A stretch of DNA of 64,000 nucleotides from Caldilineaceae bacterium (GCA_026645575.1 JAPKMW010000059.1:5623-69622); one strand, 5' to 3'; positions 34,224-43,520 are shown, counted from the stretch's first letter. Numbers and translations are program-made. Notes: generated by a model from the letters alone, not told the origin.

Positions 34224-35564
34224 TTATTCGGCGTACAGATAGACTTCACTAACTTGGCTCTCGTAGTTCCAACCACTGGCGTAGATGCGAATGCTGTTGA
34301 TGCGACTGGGGCGAATGCCTTGCTGGTCCAGCAATTCAACAATATTCGGGGAGCGGTAGGTATGCCACTGCGCCTGTAAGAGTTGTTCCCCCTTCTCCGC
34401 TTCCACTTCGCTCGGCCCTGGTGACTCCGGGTTGCGATAGTAGAAGCCATAGCCCCAATCCAGGTCTTTGCCGTATTGATCGGTGTAGCTGATCTCAAAG
34501 CGCACGGGGAATTCGGTATTCATATAACCGGCGCCGGGCAGATTTTGGAAGAGGATATTGACATCCATCTGGAAGACCAGGCGATCATAGATGTCAACTT
34601 TTTTGTTGATCTCTTGGCGGATGCCGACTTCATTATGATAATTTTCGCCGGCCTGGTGGATAAAATAGGCGACCTTACGTCCTTCGCGTTCGGTGAAGGA
34701 GACACTACCCGGCTCCTGAATCCCCTCCGGCCCTTGATAGCTCTGCCAAGTGTTGAGAACCGGCGGCGTAAAACTCCCGTTGCGAATCAAATTTTGTTGC
34801 GCAGAGGTGGCTTCGGTCGGCAGTTCGCTGGTCGTCATCCAAGCGCGCAACCCTTCGCGCACCAACAGTTGTCTGCCCTGTTCGTGTTGCAGGGTGGCGC
34901 TGCCGGCGACGACCGTTACCTCGGTGCGCGTATCCTCGACGGAAATTTGGTAGCTGCCGGTGGCGAGGGTGACAATGCCGTGGGGCGTCTCTAACTTGAC
35001 GGCGAGCGGACGCGCCTTGCCGCTGTTGGTAAAGATGCGCGCTTGCCCCCGTTCTAACAGGAGATTGGCGTGATAAGGTTCTGAACTCCAGCTTTTGAAG
35101 AAAGGGCGGCTGAGCCGCAAAATTTTGACTTTGCTGCCGGAGTAGAGCTGAACGCTCCCCAATACCTGCGCGGTTTTCTCTTCTTCGTCGCTGATGAGGC
35201 TGAGGGTGCCTTGGGCGGCATCGCTGGCCGCTTCAATAACACTGCCGGTCGCAATGATCTTGGAGCCAGCGCCAGTGACCGCAATGGCGTCCCCCGACTT
35301 CGGCAAATAGACCGAGAAAAAACTTTCCAGCGAAGAGTCGAGTCGCGCGGTCTGGCTCACCGGCAGATACTGAATGGCATTGCTGATCGACCAGGGAACC
35401 AGCACGAAGAGCGCCATGAAGACGGTAAAGCTCAGGAGCATAACAATCCAAGCCAGCCGTTCCGGGTTTTCGCGCCAACGCTTCAGGATTAAAATCGGCC
35501 AAGCTAGTCCTGCCGAAGAGGCGAGGCGTTCTACGCTTAGGTCGTCGGATGCCTTGGTGGTCAT
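34224..35564 (-). CDS. FecR-domain membrane protein
   Basis: A 446-residue protein with one membrane span near residues 38-58 (LAWIVMLLSFTVFMALFVLV), then an extracytoplasmic FecR-like beta domain (about 80-245; VKLETPHGIVTLATGSYQIS and VTVVAGSATLQHEQGRQLLV), then a C-terminal carbohydrate-binding-like beta-sandwich region (about 260-446; LIRNGSFTPPVLNTWQSY). FecR-type domains sense signals at the surface and control sigma factors, but none is adjacent. It overlaps the upstream TPR gene by four bases (ATGA), so the two are translationally coupled. Confidence 0.8.
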   Translation of the reverse strand: MTTKASDDLSVERLASSAGLAWPILILKRWRENPERLAWIVMLLSFTVFMALFVLVPWSISNAIQYLPVSQTARLDSSLESFFSVYLPKSGDAIAVTGAGSKIIATGSVIEAASDAAQGTLSLISDEEEKTAQVLGSVQLYSGSKVKILRLSRPFFKSWSSEPYHANLLLERGQARIFTNSGKARPLAVKLETPHGIVTLATGSYQISVEDTRTEVTVVAGSATLQHEQGRQLLVREGLRAWMTTSELPTEATSAQQNLIRNGSFTPPVLNTWQSYQGPEGIQEPGSVSFTEREGRKVAYFIHQAGENYHNEVGIRQEINKKVDIYDRLVFQMDVNILFQNLPGAGYMNTEFPVRFEISYTDQYGKDLDWGYGFYYRNPESPGPSEVEAEKGEQLLQAQWHTYRSPNIVELLDQQGIRPSRINSIRIYASGWNYESQVSEVYLYAE

Positions 35565-36136
35565 GGCTGCGCTCCATCCGTATCAGCAGTCGCATTGGAT
35601 GTCGGCGCATTTTGCTCGGCAGCAGCTTGTTGGGCTAATTGATCAAGCCAATAACGGGCATCTTTGTCGGTCGGCAACACCGCAAGGGCGCGTTGGAAAG
35701 CTGCCACCGCCTGCTCAAGCTCCCCTCGGTCTTTGTAGATCAAGCCCAGGTGGTAATGGACATTGGGCGCCTTCGGGTCAATGGCAAGCGCCCGTTCGTA
35801 GGCGTGAATCGCCCGTTCTTGCTGTTTCGGGCCGGCGGTTTGAATGTTGCCCAGTTGGGCCGCGCCCAGATTGATCCAGAGCATCACATTGTTTGGGTTG
35901 GCTTCAGCCGCCTTTTTCAGCACACGGACGGCGCGATCCCACTTACGCTGTAAAATATAAGCGCCGCCCAGGTTGATCGCCAGGTCTGGGTGGGTAGGGG
36001 CGTGCTGATAGAGCGGTTCAAGCAACGCTGCCGCCTCGCCGGGACGATTTTGGTATAACAACCGGGCGCCGGCATTGATCGTGCTTTGCAAATCAGGCTG
36101 CGATGGTGGCTTCGCCGTTGGGTTCGTGTTGGTCAT
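35561..36136 (-). CDS. TPR-repeat protein
   Basis: A 191-residue protein with four tetratricopeptide-like repeats between residues 20 and 165 (PDLAINLGGAYILQRKWDRA; VMLWINLGAAQLGN; PNVHYHLGLIYKDRGELEQA; DARYWLDQLA). TPRs bind partner proteins. It has no signal peptide or membrane span, so it is likely cytoplasmic. It is coupled by an ATGA overlap to the FecR-domain gene and lies 93 bases after the 149-residue protein gene. Confidence 0.85.
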   Translation of the reverse strand: MTNTNPTAKPPSQPDLQSTINAGARLLYQNRPGEAAALLEPLYQHAPTHPDLAINLGGAYILQRKWDRAVRVLKKAAEANPNNVMLWINLGAAQLGNIQTAGPKQQERAIHAYERALAIDPKAPNVHYHLGLIYKDRGELEQAVAAFQRALAVLPTDKDARYWLDQLAQQAAAEQNAPTSNATADTDGAQP

Positions 36137-36149
36137 CTTTAATTTCAGT

Positions 36150-36196
36150 GGGACAGTAGCTCAGTAATGACAGTGGGACAGTGGGACAGGAACACA
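36150..36196. repeat. short-word tandem repeat without a second arm (GTGGGACA)
   Basis: GTGGGACAGTAG, GACAGTGGGACAGTGGGACAGG lie between the TPR gene and the 149-residue protein gene. Only one arm of the usual inverted structure is present, possibly a decayed or growing example. Confidence 0.55.
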
Positions 36197-36229
36197 ATAT
36201 AACCACCGTCTTACTCTCGTTCGCGTATC

Positions 36230-36679
36230 CTAGCGTCGGTCTGTACGCGCCGCGAGACGAGGCTCCGCTTCAGTGATAAAGCGATCAGCCCCACTACGGC
36301 GCTTGGGTTCATCGCTGCTACGGCGACGCACCGGTTCGGCTGACGCCTCCTCCTCGCCGTCAACAGCAACATTATGAAAGAGTTCATACTCATCAAGTGC
36401 GGGCATAAAAAATTCAACGACATATTCGTTGGGCACCCCCATTGGTTGGGTGATCTCAGTCAGTAGTGTATTAACAAACGCGCGCCGTTGGGCCGGTTTC
36501 ACCCCCCGTAACGTATCATCCCAGAGCAGCAGTGTACCATAAACTCCCTCACCGGTATAGTGAAGATCCAGTTTGCCGATGGTTGCCGGCTGCTGCTCTG
36601 CATCAATCTGATCCAGATCAAAGAGGGCGTATTGCTCTGAACTCTGGGTGCGGACAAGCCGCTTTAGCTTCAAATTCAC
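36230..36679 (-). CDS. conserved hypothetical protein of the envelope operon
   Basis: A 149-residue protein, not recognised. Residues 1-95 look like a compact alpha/beta domain (KLDLHYTGEGVYGTLLLWDD; PNEYVVEFFMPALDEYELFH). The last 50 residues are a charged, Arg/Ser/Glu-rich tail likely to be disordered (VRRRSSDEPKRRSGADRF). It starts at GTG 36679, ten bases after the HEAT-repeat gene, so it belongs to the same operon. It may be an adaptor of that set. Confidence 0.75.
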   Translation of the reverse strand: MNLKLKRLVRTQSSEQYALFDLDQIDAEQQPATIGKLDLHYTGEGVYGTLLLWDDTLRGVKPAQRRAFVNTLLTEITQPMGVPNEYVVEFFMPALDEYELFHNVAVDGEEEASAEPVRRRSSDEPKRRSGADRFITEAEPRLAARTDRR

Positions 36680-36689
36680 AGATCCACAC

Positions 36690-37781
36690 TTACTTGTCGT
36701 AAGCGCCTAGCTCTTCATCGTCAAAATCATCGGCGGCGTCCCAAGGGGCAAAGTCAGCATCGTCCCCTTCCTCGGCGTCATCCTCATCAAGCAGGTTAAT
36801 GCCATCGCTATCGCCAAAGAAGAGCATTTCTTCGAGCGCTTCGTCGGCGGCTTCGGCTTCCACACGCTCTTCACTTTTGGTGAGCGCCCGTAGCGCTTCC
36901 CGCGCCCGACGCCCGCCCAAATGCCCCAGCGCAGCAATGGCGGCCAGACGGACACTTTGCTCTTCATCCACCAACAGGGAGAGCAAATCGGACTCAGCCT
37001 TTTTCGCTTCCAATTCACCACAGGTGCGAGCCGCTGCCGCACGCATCCGCGGTGACGGGTTTTGCAATTCTGCGCGCGCCAGCCCCCGCCAGCGCGTGTC
37101 GGCGCTATGGCCCATCGCGATTAACGAACTCACTCGCAGTTCTTCGTCAGGCGAATAATAGCTGTCCTCAATCAGTTGACGCACACCAGTTTCGCCCGAA
37201 TAGGCGATGCTCTCCAACGCTCGCGCCTGTACAGCAACCGGCTCGGCAGGATTTTGTAAAACTGCCAGCAAAGCCTCTTCCGCCCGCATTGCCAGGGCGG
37301 CGTCGAGTTCATCTAATTCCCCAGCCAAGACATAGGCGCCCAGCGCCTTGGCTGCCGCCGCACGCACGGCTTCGCTCTTATCATTGCGGAGCATCTGGAT
37401 CAACGGCCCCAGTAGATCAGCGTCGGTCTCTTCCCAAAGGCCATCAATGGCGCGACGCCGCACCTCTTCATCCGGATCGTCAATGGCAATGCGCAGGAAA
37501 CGGCCCAGATGCCAATCGACATCATTGAGCGCCAGCTCCACCAGGGCGCGCACCAATGCCTGACGTTGCTGGAGCAGAATCAAAAGCCATTCCTGGCGAA
37601 CTAGTGCAGCATCGGCACGCGACAGATCGGAGAAGGCAAAGAGATCTTCCCCGGTCGGCTTTTCAGTCCCGTTGACCAGGTGTTGCATCAATTCCTGTAC
37701 GCTAAAGCGCGGCTTGGGAAACCCCCCTTCATCTTCCTCCGGCTGTAGGCGGAGATAGGTGGTGTAGTAATCGTTTGACAA
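36690..37781 (-). CDS. HEAT-repeat protein
   Basis: A 363-residue protein with a helical N-terminus and about six HEAT repeats between residues 80 and 310 (DEEVRRRAIDGLWEETDADL; SEAVRAAAAKALGAYV; PSPRMRAAAARTCGELEAKK; EQSVRLAAIAALGHLGGRRA). The last ~50 residues are very acidic (Asp/Glu-rich). HEAT scaffolds bind proteins. It starts at TTG 37781 with AGGA upstream. It sits between the zinc-ribbon/LysM protein and the 149-residue protein. Confidence 0.88.
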   Translation of the reverse strand: MSNDYYTTYLRLQPEEDEGGFPKPRFSVQELMQHLVNGTEKPTGEDLFAFSDLSRADAALVRQEWLLILLQQRQALVRALVELALNDVDWHLGRFLRIAIDDPDEEVRRRAIDGLWEETDADLLGPLIQMLRNDKSEAVRAAAAKALGAYVLAGELDELDAALAMRAEEALLAVLQNPAEPVAVQARALESIAYSGETGVRQLIEDSYYSPDEELRVSSLIAMGHSADTRWRGLARAELQNPSPRMRAAAARTCGELEAKKAESDLLSLLVDEEQSVRLAAIAALGHLGGRRAREALRALTKSEERVEAEAADEALEEMLFFGDSDGINLLDEDDAEEGDDADFAPWDAADDFDDEELGAYDK

Positions 37782-37790
37782 AGTAGTTTC

Positions 37791-39446
37791 CTAATTCCAA
37801 CTAAACCGCCCGATGGCGCTGGGAGGGCTGACAGGTTGCCAACCATTGCCGGCGGCTTCTACCACTTCAACATACCATCGCCACTCGCGACCATACGCCT
37901 GAGGCGCTAGACTACAAAGTCCATTGTCGAGATCCCACAGGGTGACGTTGGACGGTCGCCACTGTTCCAGGACCCAGGTCACTTGTTCCGACCCATCCCC
38001 ATTATAGCCGCTGAGAAAGCCTAAATGCAAAAGATATTGGTCACTCTCCCGAATGTAGGCCACAGGCAGCCAGATCAACGCGTTGTTACTATTGCAGCTA
38101 AGGAAGGAACCATTTTCCGGGCTGCGCAAGACTGGCGCATCGACCCGCACGGCAGATGGCGGCGTACTGGTTGCGGTTGGGGCAGCCGGCAAGGTTGGGG
38201 TTGCGGTCGCGCCGGCCGTGGTTGGCGTCGGCGACGGCGCTGGTGTAGCGGCGGCCGCAATCGTCAATACCTGGCCAACCCGCAGACGGCGCGCATCATT
38301 CAGGCTTAACCCATTGACGGCTAACAATTCATTCACGGTAATGCCATATCGTTCAGCGATTTCGGCAGGGGTGTCACCTGCTTTTACTGTATATATGACG
38401 GCTGCCGGCGTAGCTGTAGCCGTCGGTGGTATCGGTGTCGGCGTTGGTAAGGGAAGAGTTGCGGTCGGTTGTAAAATTGTGCCTGCGGCGCCCCCTTCGC
38501 TACTGGTTACAACATTTGCGGCAACAAGCGTATTATCCGGCGTTGTGACAACTGGTATGGCTTCAACAATCGCCGACGGCGTTGGTTGGCGCGGCGTAGC
38601 GGTAACACTGGGCGGGCTGGTGGGCGTGGCCGGCACGATGGTTGCGGTTGGCGTCGGTTGTGGCGCAGCAGTGGTCGCTGTCGGTTGCGCAACAATAGGG
38701 GTGGTTGCCGTCGGTTCAACAAGGGTCGCCGTCGGCGTCACAATGACTGCTTCCATTAGCTGGGAAGCCTGGTTAGCGTCGGCGGGCGCGTCCTGGCTGT
38801 TTGTCTTTGTCTCCTGGCTACCCGTCAAGGGCGTCGTATTGCTTGGAGTTTGATCGCCGGTGCTATCACGCTCTGCACCGCCGACGAGTGGATTGACCTG
38901 ATTATCGGTTGGTAAAATGGCTGTATTATCCAGTTCCTGCCCCTGTGCGACTGTTTCCGGCAAGGTCGAAATGGTAATTTGCGGATCGAGCCGCTGCGCC
39001 ATCTCGTTGACCCAACTACGTCCGGCGCCAAATCCGCTTTGCGCCCAACGGAACGGGTTGTCGCTTTCCCAACGGGGTGCAAAAATCAGTAGAGCCAGCA
39101 CCACCAGTACAACTGGCGCGCCCCAACTAAGAACGCGCGAAGGGGCCGGCTGTAACTCCCGCCCACACTGTGGACAAATGACCAAACTGGCTGGTGCGTT
39201 GGCGCCGCAGAGGCGACAACGCACTTTTTGCGGCTTGGGTTGCAGACGAACGCCACATTCGGCACAGATTGAACTGCCAATCGGTGTCCAGGCCCCACAA
39301 TTGGGACATTGATGCGAACCGGATGCGGGTCGTGGCGCGCCGACAACGGGGACAGGAACAGCAGGCAGATTTGCGATGGTCGGCGGGCGATTGCCACTGG
39401 CGCGTTCCCGTCCTGTTGGATTTAACTCATACGGTTGATTACCCAT
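37791..39446 (-). CDS. double zinc-ribbon, single-span, LysM-domain surface protein
   Basis: A 551-residue protein: two CxxC...CxxC zinc ribbons in the cytoplasm (CPNCGAWTPIGSSICAECG near 48; CRLCGANAPASLVICPQCG near 77), one membrane span (VVLVVLALLIF near 113), a long Thr/Pro/Ala-rich linker (about 140-340), a LysM domain (TVKAGDTPAEIAERYGI to LRVGQVLTIAA, about 352-395), and a C-terminal beta domain with Cys (about 440-551). LysM binds glycan such as peptidoglycan. The gene starts 12 bases after the RseP-type protease gene. Confidence 0.88.
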   Translation of the reverse strand: MGNQPYELNPTGRERASGNRPPTIANLPAVPVPVVGAPRPASGSHQCPNCGAWTPIGSSICAECGVRLQPKPQKVRCRLCGANAPASLVICPQCGRELQPAPSRVLSWGAPVVLVVLALLIFAPRWESDNPFRWAQSGFGAGRSWVNEMAQRLDPQITISTLPETVAQGQELDNTAILPTDNQVNPLVGGAERDSTGDQTPSNTTPLTGSQETKTNSQDAPADANQASQLMEAVIVTPTATLVEPTATTPIVAQPTATTAAPQPTPTATIVPATPTSPPSVTATPRQPTPSAIVEAIPVVTTPDNTLVAANVVTSSEGGAAGTILQPTATLPLPTPTPIPPTATATPAAVIYTVKAGDTPAEIAERYGITVNELLAVNGLSLNDARRLRVGQVLTIAAAATPAPSPTPTTAGATATPTLPAAPTATSTPPSAVRVDAPVLRSPENGSFLSCNSNNALIWLPVAYIRESDQYLLHLGFLSGYNGDGSEQVTWVLEQWRPSNVTLWDLDNGLCSLAPQAYGREWRWYVEVVEAAGNGWQPVSPPSAIGRFSWN

Positions 39447-39458
39447 AAGCGGAAATGA

Positions 39459-40823
39459 CTATTGTCCCAAAAGTGTATGCCAATCGATTCTGGCGCCGCC
39501 GGTGCGAATATCCTGGACGGTGATGTAGATCATCAACCCCAGCAGCAACATAAAGCCAACCATGTGGACAAGCCCTTCGCGTTCCGGGTTGATTCGGCGA
39601 CCACGCAACGTCTCGATGAAGATAAAGACGAGACGACCACCATCCAACGCCGGCAACGGCAACAGGTTGGTGATGGCCAAGGCGGCGCTCAAGGCGGCGG
39701 TGAGTTGCCAGATGGGGAACCAGAAACCTGTATCCAGGGTAGCGGAGACCGCGTCGCCAACCAAGCGGGCAATGCCAACAGGGCCGGAGAGTTGCGCGTC
39801 AGACGGCGCCACATAACCGGACATCAGTAAGTAGGGTAGTTGGATGATCAGCGCAATTTGCTGCCAGGTTGTTACCGCACCCATCCACATCGCTTCACCA
39901 AGGGGCAGGGTGGTCATGGTGCTATTGAACCGGAGTCTTGTACCTAACGGCCCCTCATTGTCAGGGCGATCGGTGGGCAGGCGTGGGGTCACAAAGATCG
40001 TCACCCATTGCCCATCACGCAACAAAGTGATGGATACCTCGCGGCCCAAATTTTGGTCAACAACCTCATTCACAGGAATGCCACTAAACGAGACCACCGT
40101 GTCGCCCACTTTGTAGATGAAGTCTCGGGGTTGAATCCCTTTGAGTTCCGCCGGGCTATTTTGGGCGATTTCTATAATCTGCGTATCCAACACTGGTTCA
40201 TAATTCACTGTCGCCAATAATTCTTTCACTTGCGCTTGCGAAGGAACGGCGATTTCAAGCATTTGTTCAGCGCGGCTAATGGTCAGGGTGGTTGCGGCAG
40301 CCGCATCTTTAGCTTCCCAACCTGGGCGATCAACTTCCGGTCGAATACTAACGAGGGTTGGACGATTGTCGGCGTTGAGCAGGATATCACCTGGCTGTAG
40401 CCCTAATTGGGCCGCAATCGAATTGGGGGCTACCGTAGTCAATTGCGGGTGGGCGGCTTCCATTGGAAAGCCGGCTAGATAACTGGCAGCAAAGAAAAAA
40501 ACAGCCAATACGACATTCATCAGCGGTCCGGCAACTAGCGTGCTGGCGCGTGCCCAACGACTGGCAGCGTTAAAGGAACCGGGCGCCATATCGGCGCCAT
40601 CTTCCCCTTTCATACGGGCAAAGCCGCCAAAGGGGATCAGGTTGATGGTAAAGACAGTGCCGTCGTAGGTGAATAACTTCAGCAGACGGGGTGGGTAGCC
40701 CATGCCAAATTCTTCGACCACGATGCCGTTGCGTCTCGCCACCCAGTAATGACCGAGTTCATGAAAGAAGACAAGGATGCCCAGAACAATCACAAAGGAG
40801 ACGATGGTTATCAAAAGATCCAT
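39459..40823 (-). CDS. rseP: site-2 (RseP-type) intramembrane zinc metalloprotease
   Basis: A 454-residue M50 protease. Seen: the HExxH zinc motif FFHELGHYWVARRNG near residue 20, a first FGMGYPP loop, one or two PDZ-like domains (about 120-290; LGLQPGDILLNADNRP, IQPRDFIYKVGDTVV), and the second metal motif NLLPLPALDGGRLVF near residue 385 (NxxPxxxxDGG). It cleaves membrane anti-sigma factors, signal peptides or signalling proteins. It is the first gene of a six-gene operon with surface and repeat proteins. The gene symbol is by family only. Confidence 0.9.
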   Translation of the reverse strand: MDLLITIVSFVIVLGILVFFHELGHYWVARRNGIVVEEFGMGYPPRLLKLFTYDGTVFTINLIPFGGFARMKGEDGADMAPGSFNAASRWARASTLVAGPLMNVVLAVFFFAASYLAGFPMEAAHPQLTTVAPNSIAAQLGLQPGDILLNADNRPTLVSIRPEVDRPGWEAKDAAAATTLTISRAEQMLEIAVPSQAQVKELLATVNYEPVLDTQIIEIAQNSPAELKGIQPRDFIYKVGDTVVSFSGIPVNEVVDQNLGREVSITLLRDGQWVTIFVTPRLPTDRPDNEGPLGTRLRFNSTMTTLPLGEAMWMGAVTTWQQIALIIQLPYLLMSGYVAPSDAQLSGPVGIARLVGDAVSATLDTGFWFPIWQLTAALSAALAITNLLPLPALDGGRLVFIFIETLRGRRINPEREGLVHMVGFMLLLGLMIYITVQDIRTGGARIDWHTLLGQ

Positions 40824-41253
40824 AGATGGTTTGCCTTTCAGACTGATGAACCGGGGCGGCTAGTGGGTTTGCTCACCCCCGATGAACGCATATCACATGA
40901 CCACATATTACCCTGGGCGTTTCATCAGCACATGTGCTGCATTATACTCGGTTTCAACTTTATCCTGCAAATAGGTGAGCTTTCACAGATGAGCCTTATC
41001 GGGCGCAATGGATGGGCTTTGGGTTTACCATTTAAACTCTAGCACACAGAGAATCGTTCATCATAGGCAGATATGTTGGAGCCTACTTTACCTTATTTGT
41101 CACCATCGCAACCTGACAAATCACTTTCATTTCTACCAGCAAGCGAATCGCACCCCCGCCCCCGTTACCCGATCTTGGCGCAGGCGGAAGGGGGTCGAGC
41201 TGTCTTAAGTCATAGATATACAATTTGAGCTATTACCTTAGGAAAATCTGTAA
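40824..41253. other. 430-bp intergenic region
   Basis: It holds the rseP promoter and palindrome (40927-40971). Beyond that, from about 41000 to 41253, no gene, hairpin or RNA could be supported. Confidence 0.55.
40927..40971 (-). promoter_or_regulatory. promoter of the rseP operon with palindromic operator candidate
   Basis: On the minus strand, -35 TTGCAG (40966-40971) and a consensus -10 TATAAT (40942-40947) are spaced by 18 bases. A perfect 14-base palindrome CAGCACATGTGCTG (40927-40940) lies right at the expected transcription start, as an operator would. Confidence 0.6.
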
Positions 41254-42105
41254 TCATTCTCCTGTAATCCGCGTGCCGACTGCCTCCCCAGTCAGGTGTA
41301 GAGCATGTTGGAGATGACCGGACGACAAGCCGCTACAAATCATGATCTCCAGGTGCGGGATTTGGGTTACCATGCGCAGTGATTGCGCCACTTTGGCCGC
41401 CATGCCACCGGTGACATCCACGCCATGACTGGCGCCGACCGCGGCTTGGAGTTGGCTGAAGGTGTAGGGCGTAATGGTAGGAATACGTTTGGCAGTCGGA
41501 TCAAGTTGTGGGTCAGCCGTATAGATCCCGTCAACTTCGCCGGCCAGGACAATCCGGCGGGGTTGCAGTTGTAGAGACAGCCACTCAAAAATTTCTTCGG
41601 TGCTGGCAATGGTGCCGCCGCGTCGATCATCCAGCGCTACATCACCAAAGACCACCGGCACGAGGCCAACGGCCAGCGCCTGTTGGATGTTGTCGATCAT
41701 GCCCCGGTCAATCTGGCCGTCAACACACCGGAGCAGGGCGCTGGGTTGTAAACTCCACGCCGGTACGCCAGCCTGCAACAAGGTGCTGATGACCCTGCGG
41801 TTGAGGCGAGCCGCCGCATCCGCTGTCAAAGCAAAACCCAGCCATTCTTCCGGTGTCCGCACACCGGTGCGTGTGCCATAACGTTTGGCGTGAACATGAC
41901 CAAAGCTGCCAGAGCCGTGGGCCACAATGAGCCGCAATGCTGGGTTGGCCTGGCGCACGGCGGCAATTTCAGTCGCCAATCGTGTCAACACCTCGGTGCG
42001 CACGGTTTCGGTCTGCCGCTTATCGGTAATCAGCGAGCCGCCAAGTTTGAGGAAAATCAGCGGCGACGGCGTGGAATGATCGATGGTAGTGGGTAAGTTG
42101 GTCAT
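41254..42105 (-). CDS. isopentenyl phosphate kinase
   Basis: A 283-residue amino-acid-kinase-fold protein. Seen: FLKLGGSLITDK near residue 17, VAHGSGSFGHVHAKRYG near residue 58 (the conserved GSFGH with the substrate-binding His), VVFGDVALDDRRGGTIAST near 155, VDGIYTADP near 190, and VDVTGGMAAKV near 225. Isopentenyl phosphate kinases turn isopentenyl phosphate into the diphosphate in the alternate mevalonate pathway, known from archaea and Chloroflexota. The start at 42105 is 23 bases after the SelA stop codon; a longer frame to 42159 would overlap SelA. The rest of the mevalonate pathway is not in the window. Confidence 0.88.
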   Translation of the reverse strand: MTNLPTTIDHSTPSPLIFLKLGGSLITDKRQTETVRTEVLTRLATEIAAVRQANPALRLIVAHGSGSFGHVHAKRYGTRTGVRTPEEWLGFALTADAAARLNRRVISTLLQAGVPAWSLQPSALLRCVDGQIDRGMIDNIQQALAVGLVPVVFGDVALDDRRGGTIASTEEIFEWLSLQLQPRRIVLAGEVDGIYTADPQLDPTAKRIPTITPYTFSQLQAAVGASHGVDVTGGMAAKVAQSLRMVTQIPHLEIMICSGLSSGHLQHALHLTGEAVGTRITGE

Positions 42106-42128
42106 AAGGATCGTGTTGCGTGAACTGG

Positions 42129-43520
42129 TTACGACTGGAAGATAGTTGGTAAGGCGCACAGGAAGGCGGTCTCCTGGGCAGGGAGAATGGTGCGCGGGTC
42201 AAATAGGAGTTGATCTTGTTGGATGCGACAGACGACGGGCGGGTTGTGGCGACGCAAGGCAGCGGCGATGCGATCCGGCGCCGGGTGCGGGATTGCCAGA
42301 AGCACCGTCGGCAAGGTTTCACCTGGCAGGCTGCCGCCGCCGACAGCGCTTTCGCCAGTGATAATGCTGCTTGCAATCGACAGGGTTGATAACTGGCATT
42401 GCCACTGTTGCACCCGCCTCGTCAATGCATCCACCGTGGCGCTGATCATCTGCCAGACGGGCAGTTCGTCCACAGCGCGCCCCCGTTGATAGCTGCGCAA
42501 GGTGGCGTCGAGGGCGGCAAAGGTTAGTTTGTCCACCCGTAACGCCCGCGCCATTGGGTGGCGGCGCAATTGGGCAATCAGTTCTTTGCGCCCGACAATG
42601 ATCCCTGCCTGTGGCCCACCCAACAATTTGTCGCCGCTAAAGGTGATCAGATCGGCGCCGGCGTTGACGCTGGCCTGAATGGTCGGCTCCGGGGCCAGAC
42701 CATAGGCGCTGGTTTCCAACAAAGTGCCGCTGCCCAGGTCATCGATCAGGATGACCCCCTTTTGGTGCGCCAGCGTCGCCATCTCTTCCAGCGTGGGCAT
42801 GGTGACAAAGCCGATCTGCTTGAAGTTGCTGGCGTGGACGCGCATAAAGGCGGCAGTTTGGGGCGTCACGGCGTCGGCAAAGTCGCGCAGATGGGTACGG
42901 TTGGTCGCGCCCACTTCCACCAGGCGCGCCCCGCTTTGGCGCAACACATCGGGAATGCGAAAACCACCGCCGATCTCCACCAGTTGACTACGGCTGATCA
43001 CCACCTCGCGCCCCAGACAGAGCGCGGCCAGAATCAGGTAGACCGCCGCCGCGTTGTTGTTGACGACTAAGGCATCCTCAGCGCCAGTCAACTCGCTGAG
43101 CAAGCGACGGGCGTGGTCGTGACGGCTACCCCGTTCCCCGGCGGCCAGGTCATATTCGAGATTGCTGTAACCCGCGGCAACTTCATTAATTGCCGCGCAA
43201 GCTGCCGCGCTGAGTGGCGCCCGCCCCAGGTTGGTGTGAATGATCACCCCAGTGGCGTTGACCACGGCGCGCAGGGAGGGTTGGGTCGTCTGTTCTAATT
43301 CAGTTTGCACGGCCATGACGATTTGTGCTGTTGTCGGCGCCGCCGATCCAGCAGCAATCTGTTGACGGGCGTTGATCAACACTGTGCGCACGGTGGCGAC
43401 AACTTGGGCTTGCCCAAAGTGCGCCATCAACAAGGCCATTTCTGGCAGATGAAGCAGCGCATCAACGGCGGGTAGCTTGCGATATTCGGCTTGGGGTACG
43501 GTGGTGGACGCGTTTGTCAT
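42129..43520 (-). CDS. selA: L-seryl-tRNA(Sec) selenium transferase
   Basis: A 463-residue PLP enzyme with the SelA layout: an N-terminal helical domain (EYRKLPAVDALLHLPEM), RAVVNATGVIIHTNLGRAPLS near 95, an AEDALVVNNNAAAVYLILAA stretch near 145, and the PLP-lysine motif FSGDKLLGGPQAGIIVGRK near residue 290. It converts seryl-tRNA(Sec) to selenocysteyl-tRNA(Sec), so the organism probably makes selenoproteins. No selB, selC or selD is in the window. The ATG at 43520 is preferred; an upstream TTG/ATG frame has no similarity. It is read with the isopentenyl phosphate kinase gene. Confidence 0.92.
   Translation of the reverse strand: MTNASTTVPQAEYRKLPAVDALLHLPEMALLMAHFGQAQVVATVRTVLINARQQIAAGSAAPTTAQIVMAVQTELEQTTQPSLRAVVNATGVIIHTNLGRAPLSAAACAAINEVAAGYSNLEYDLAAGERGSRHDHARRLLSELTGAEDALVVNNNAAAVYLILAALCLGREVVISRSQLVEIGGGFRIPDVLRQSGARLVEVGATNRTHLRDFADAVTPQTAAFMRVHASNFKQIGFVTMPTLEEMATLAHQKGVILIDDLGSGTLLETSAYGLAPEPTIQASVNAGADLITFSGDKLLGGPQAGIIVGRKELIAQLRRHPMARALRVDKLTFAALDATLRSYQRGRAVDELPVWQMISATVDALTRRVQQWQCQLSTLSIASSIITGESAVGGGSLPGETLPTVLLAIPHPAPDRIAAALRRHNPPVVCRIQQDQLLFDPRTILPAQETAFLCALPTIFQS

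Noticed and set aside
42129..43520. Search for selenoproteins near selA (in-frame TGA continuing with homology)
   Set aside because: No gene in the window continues past a TGA stop with family-like sequence in the same frame.
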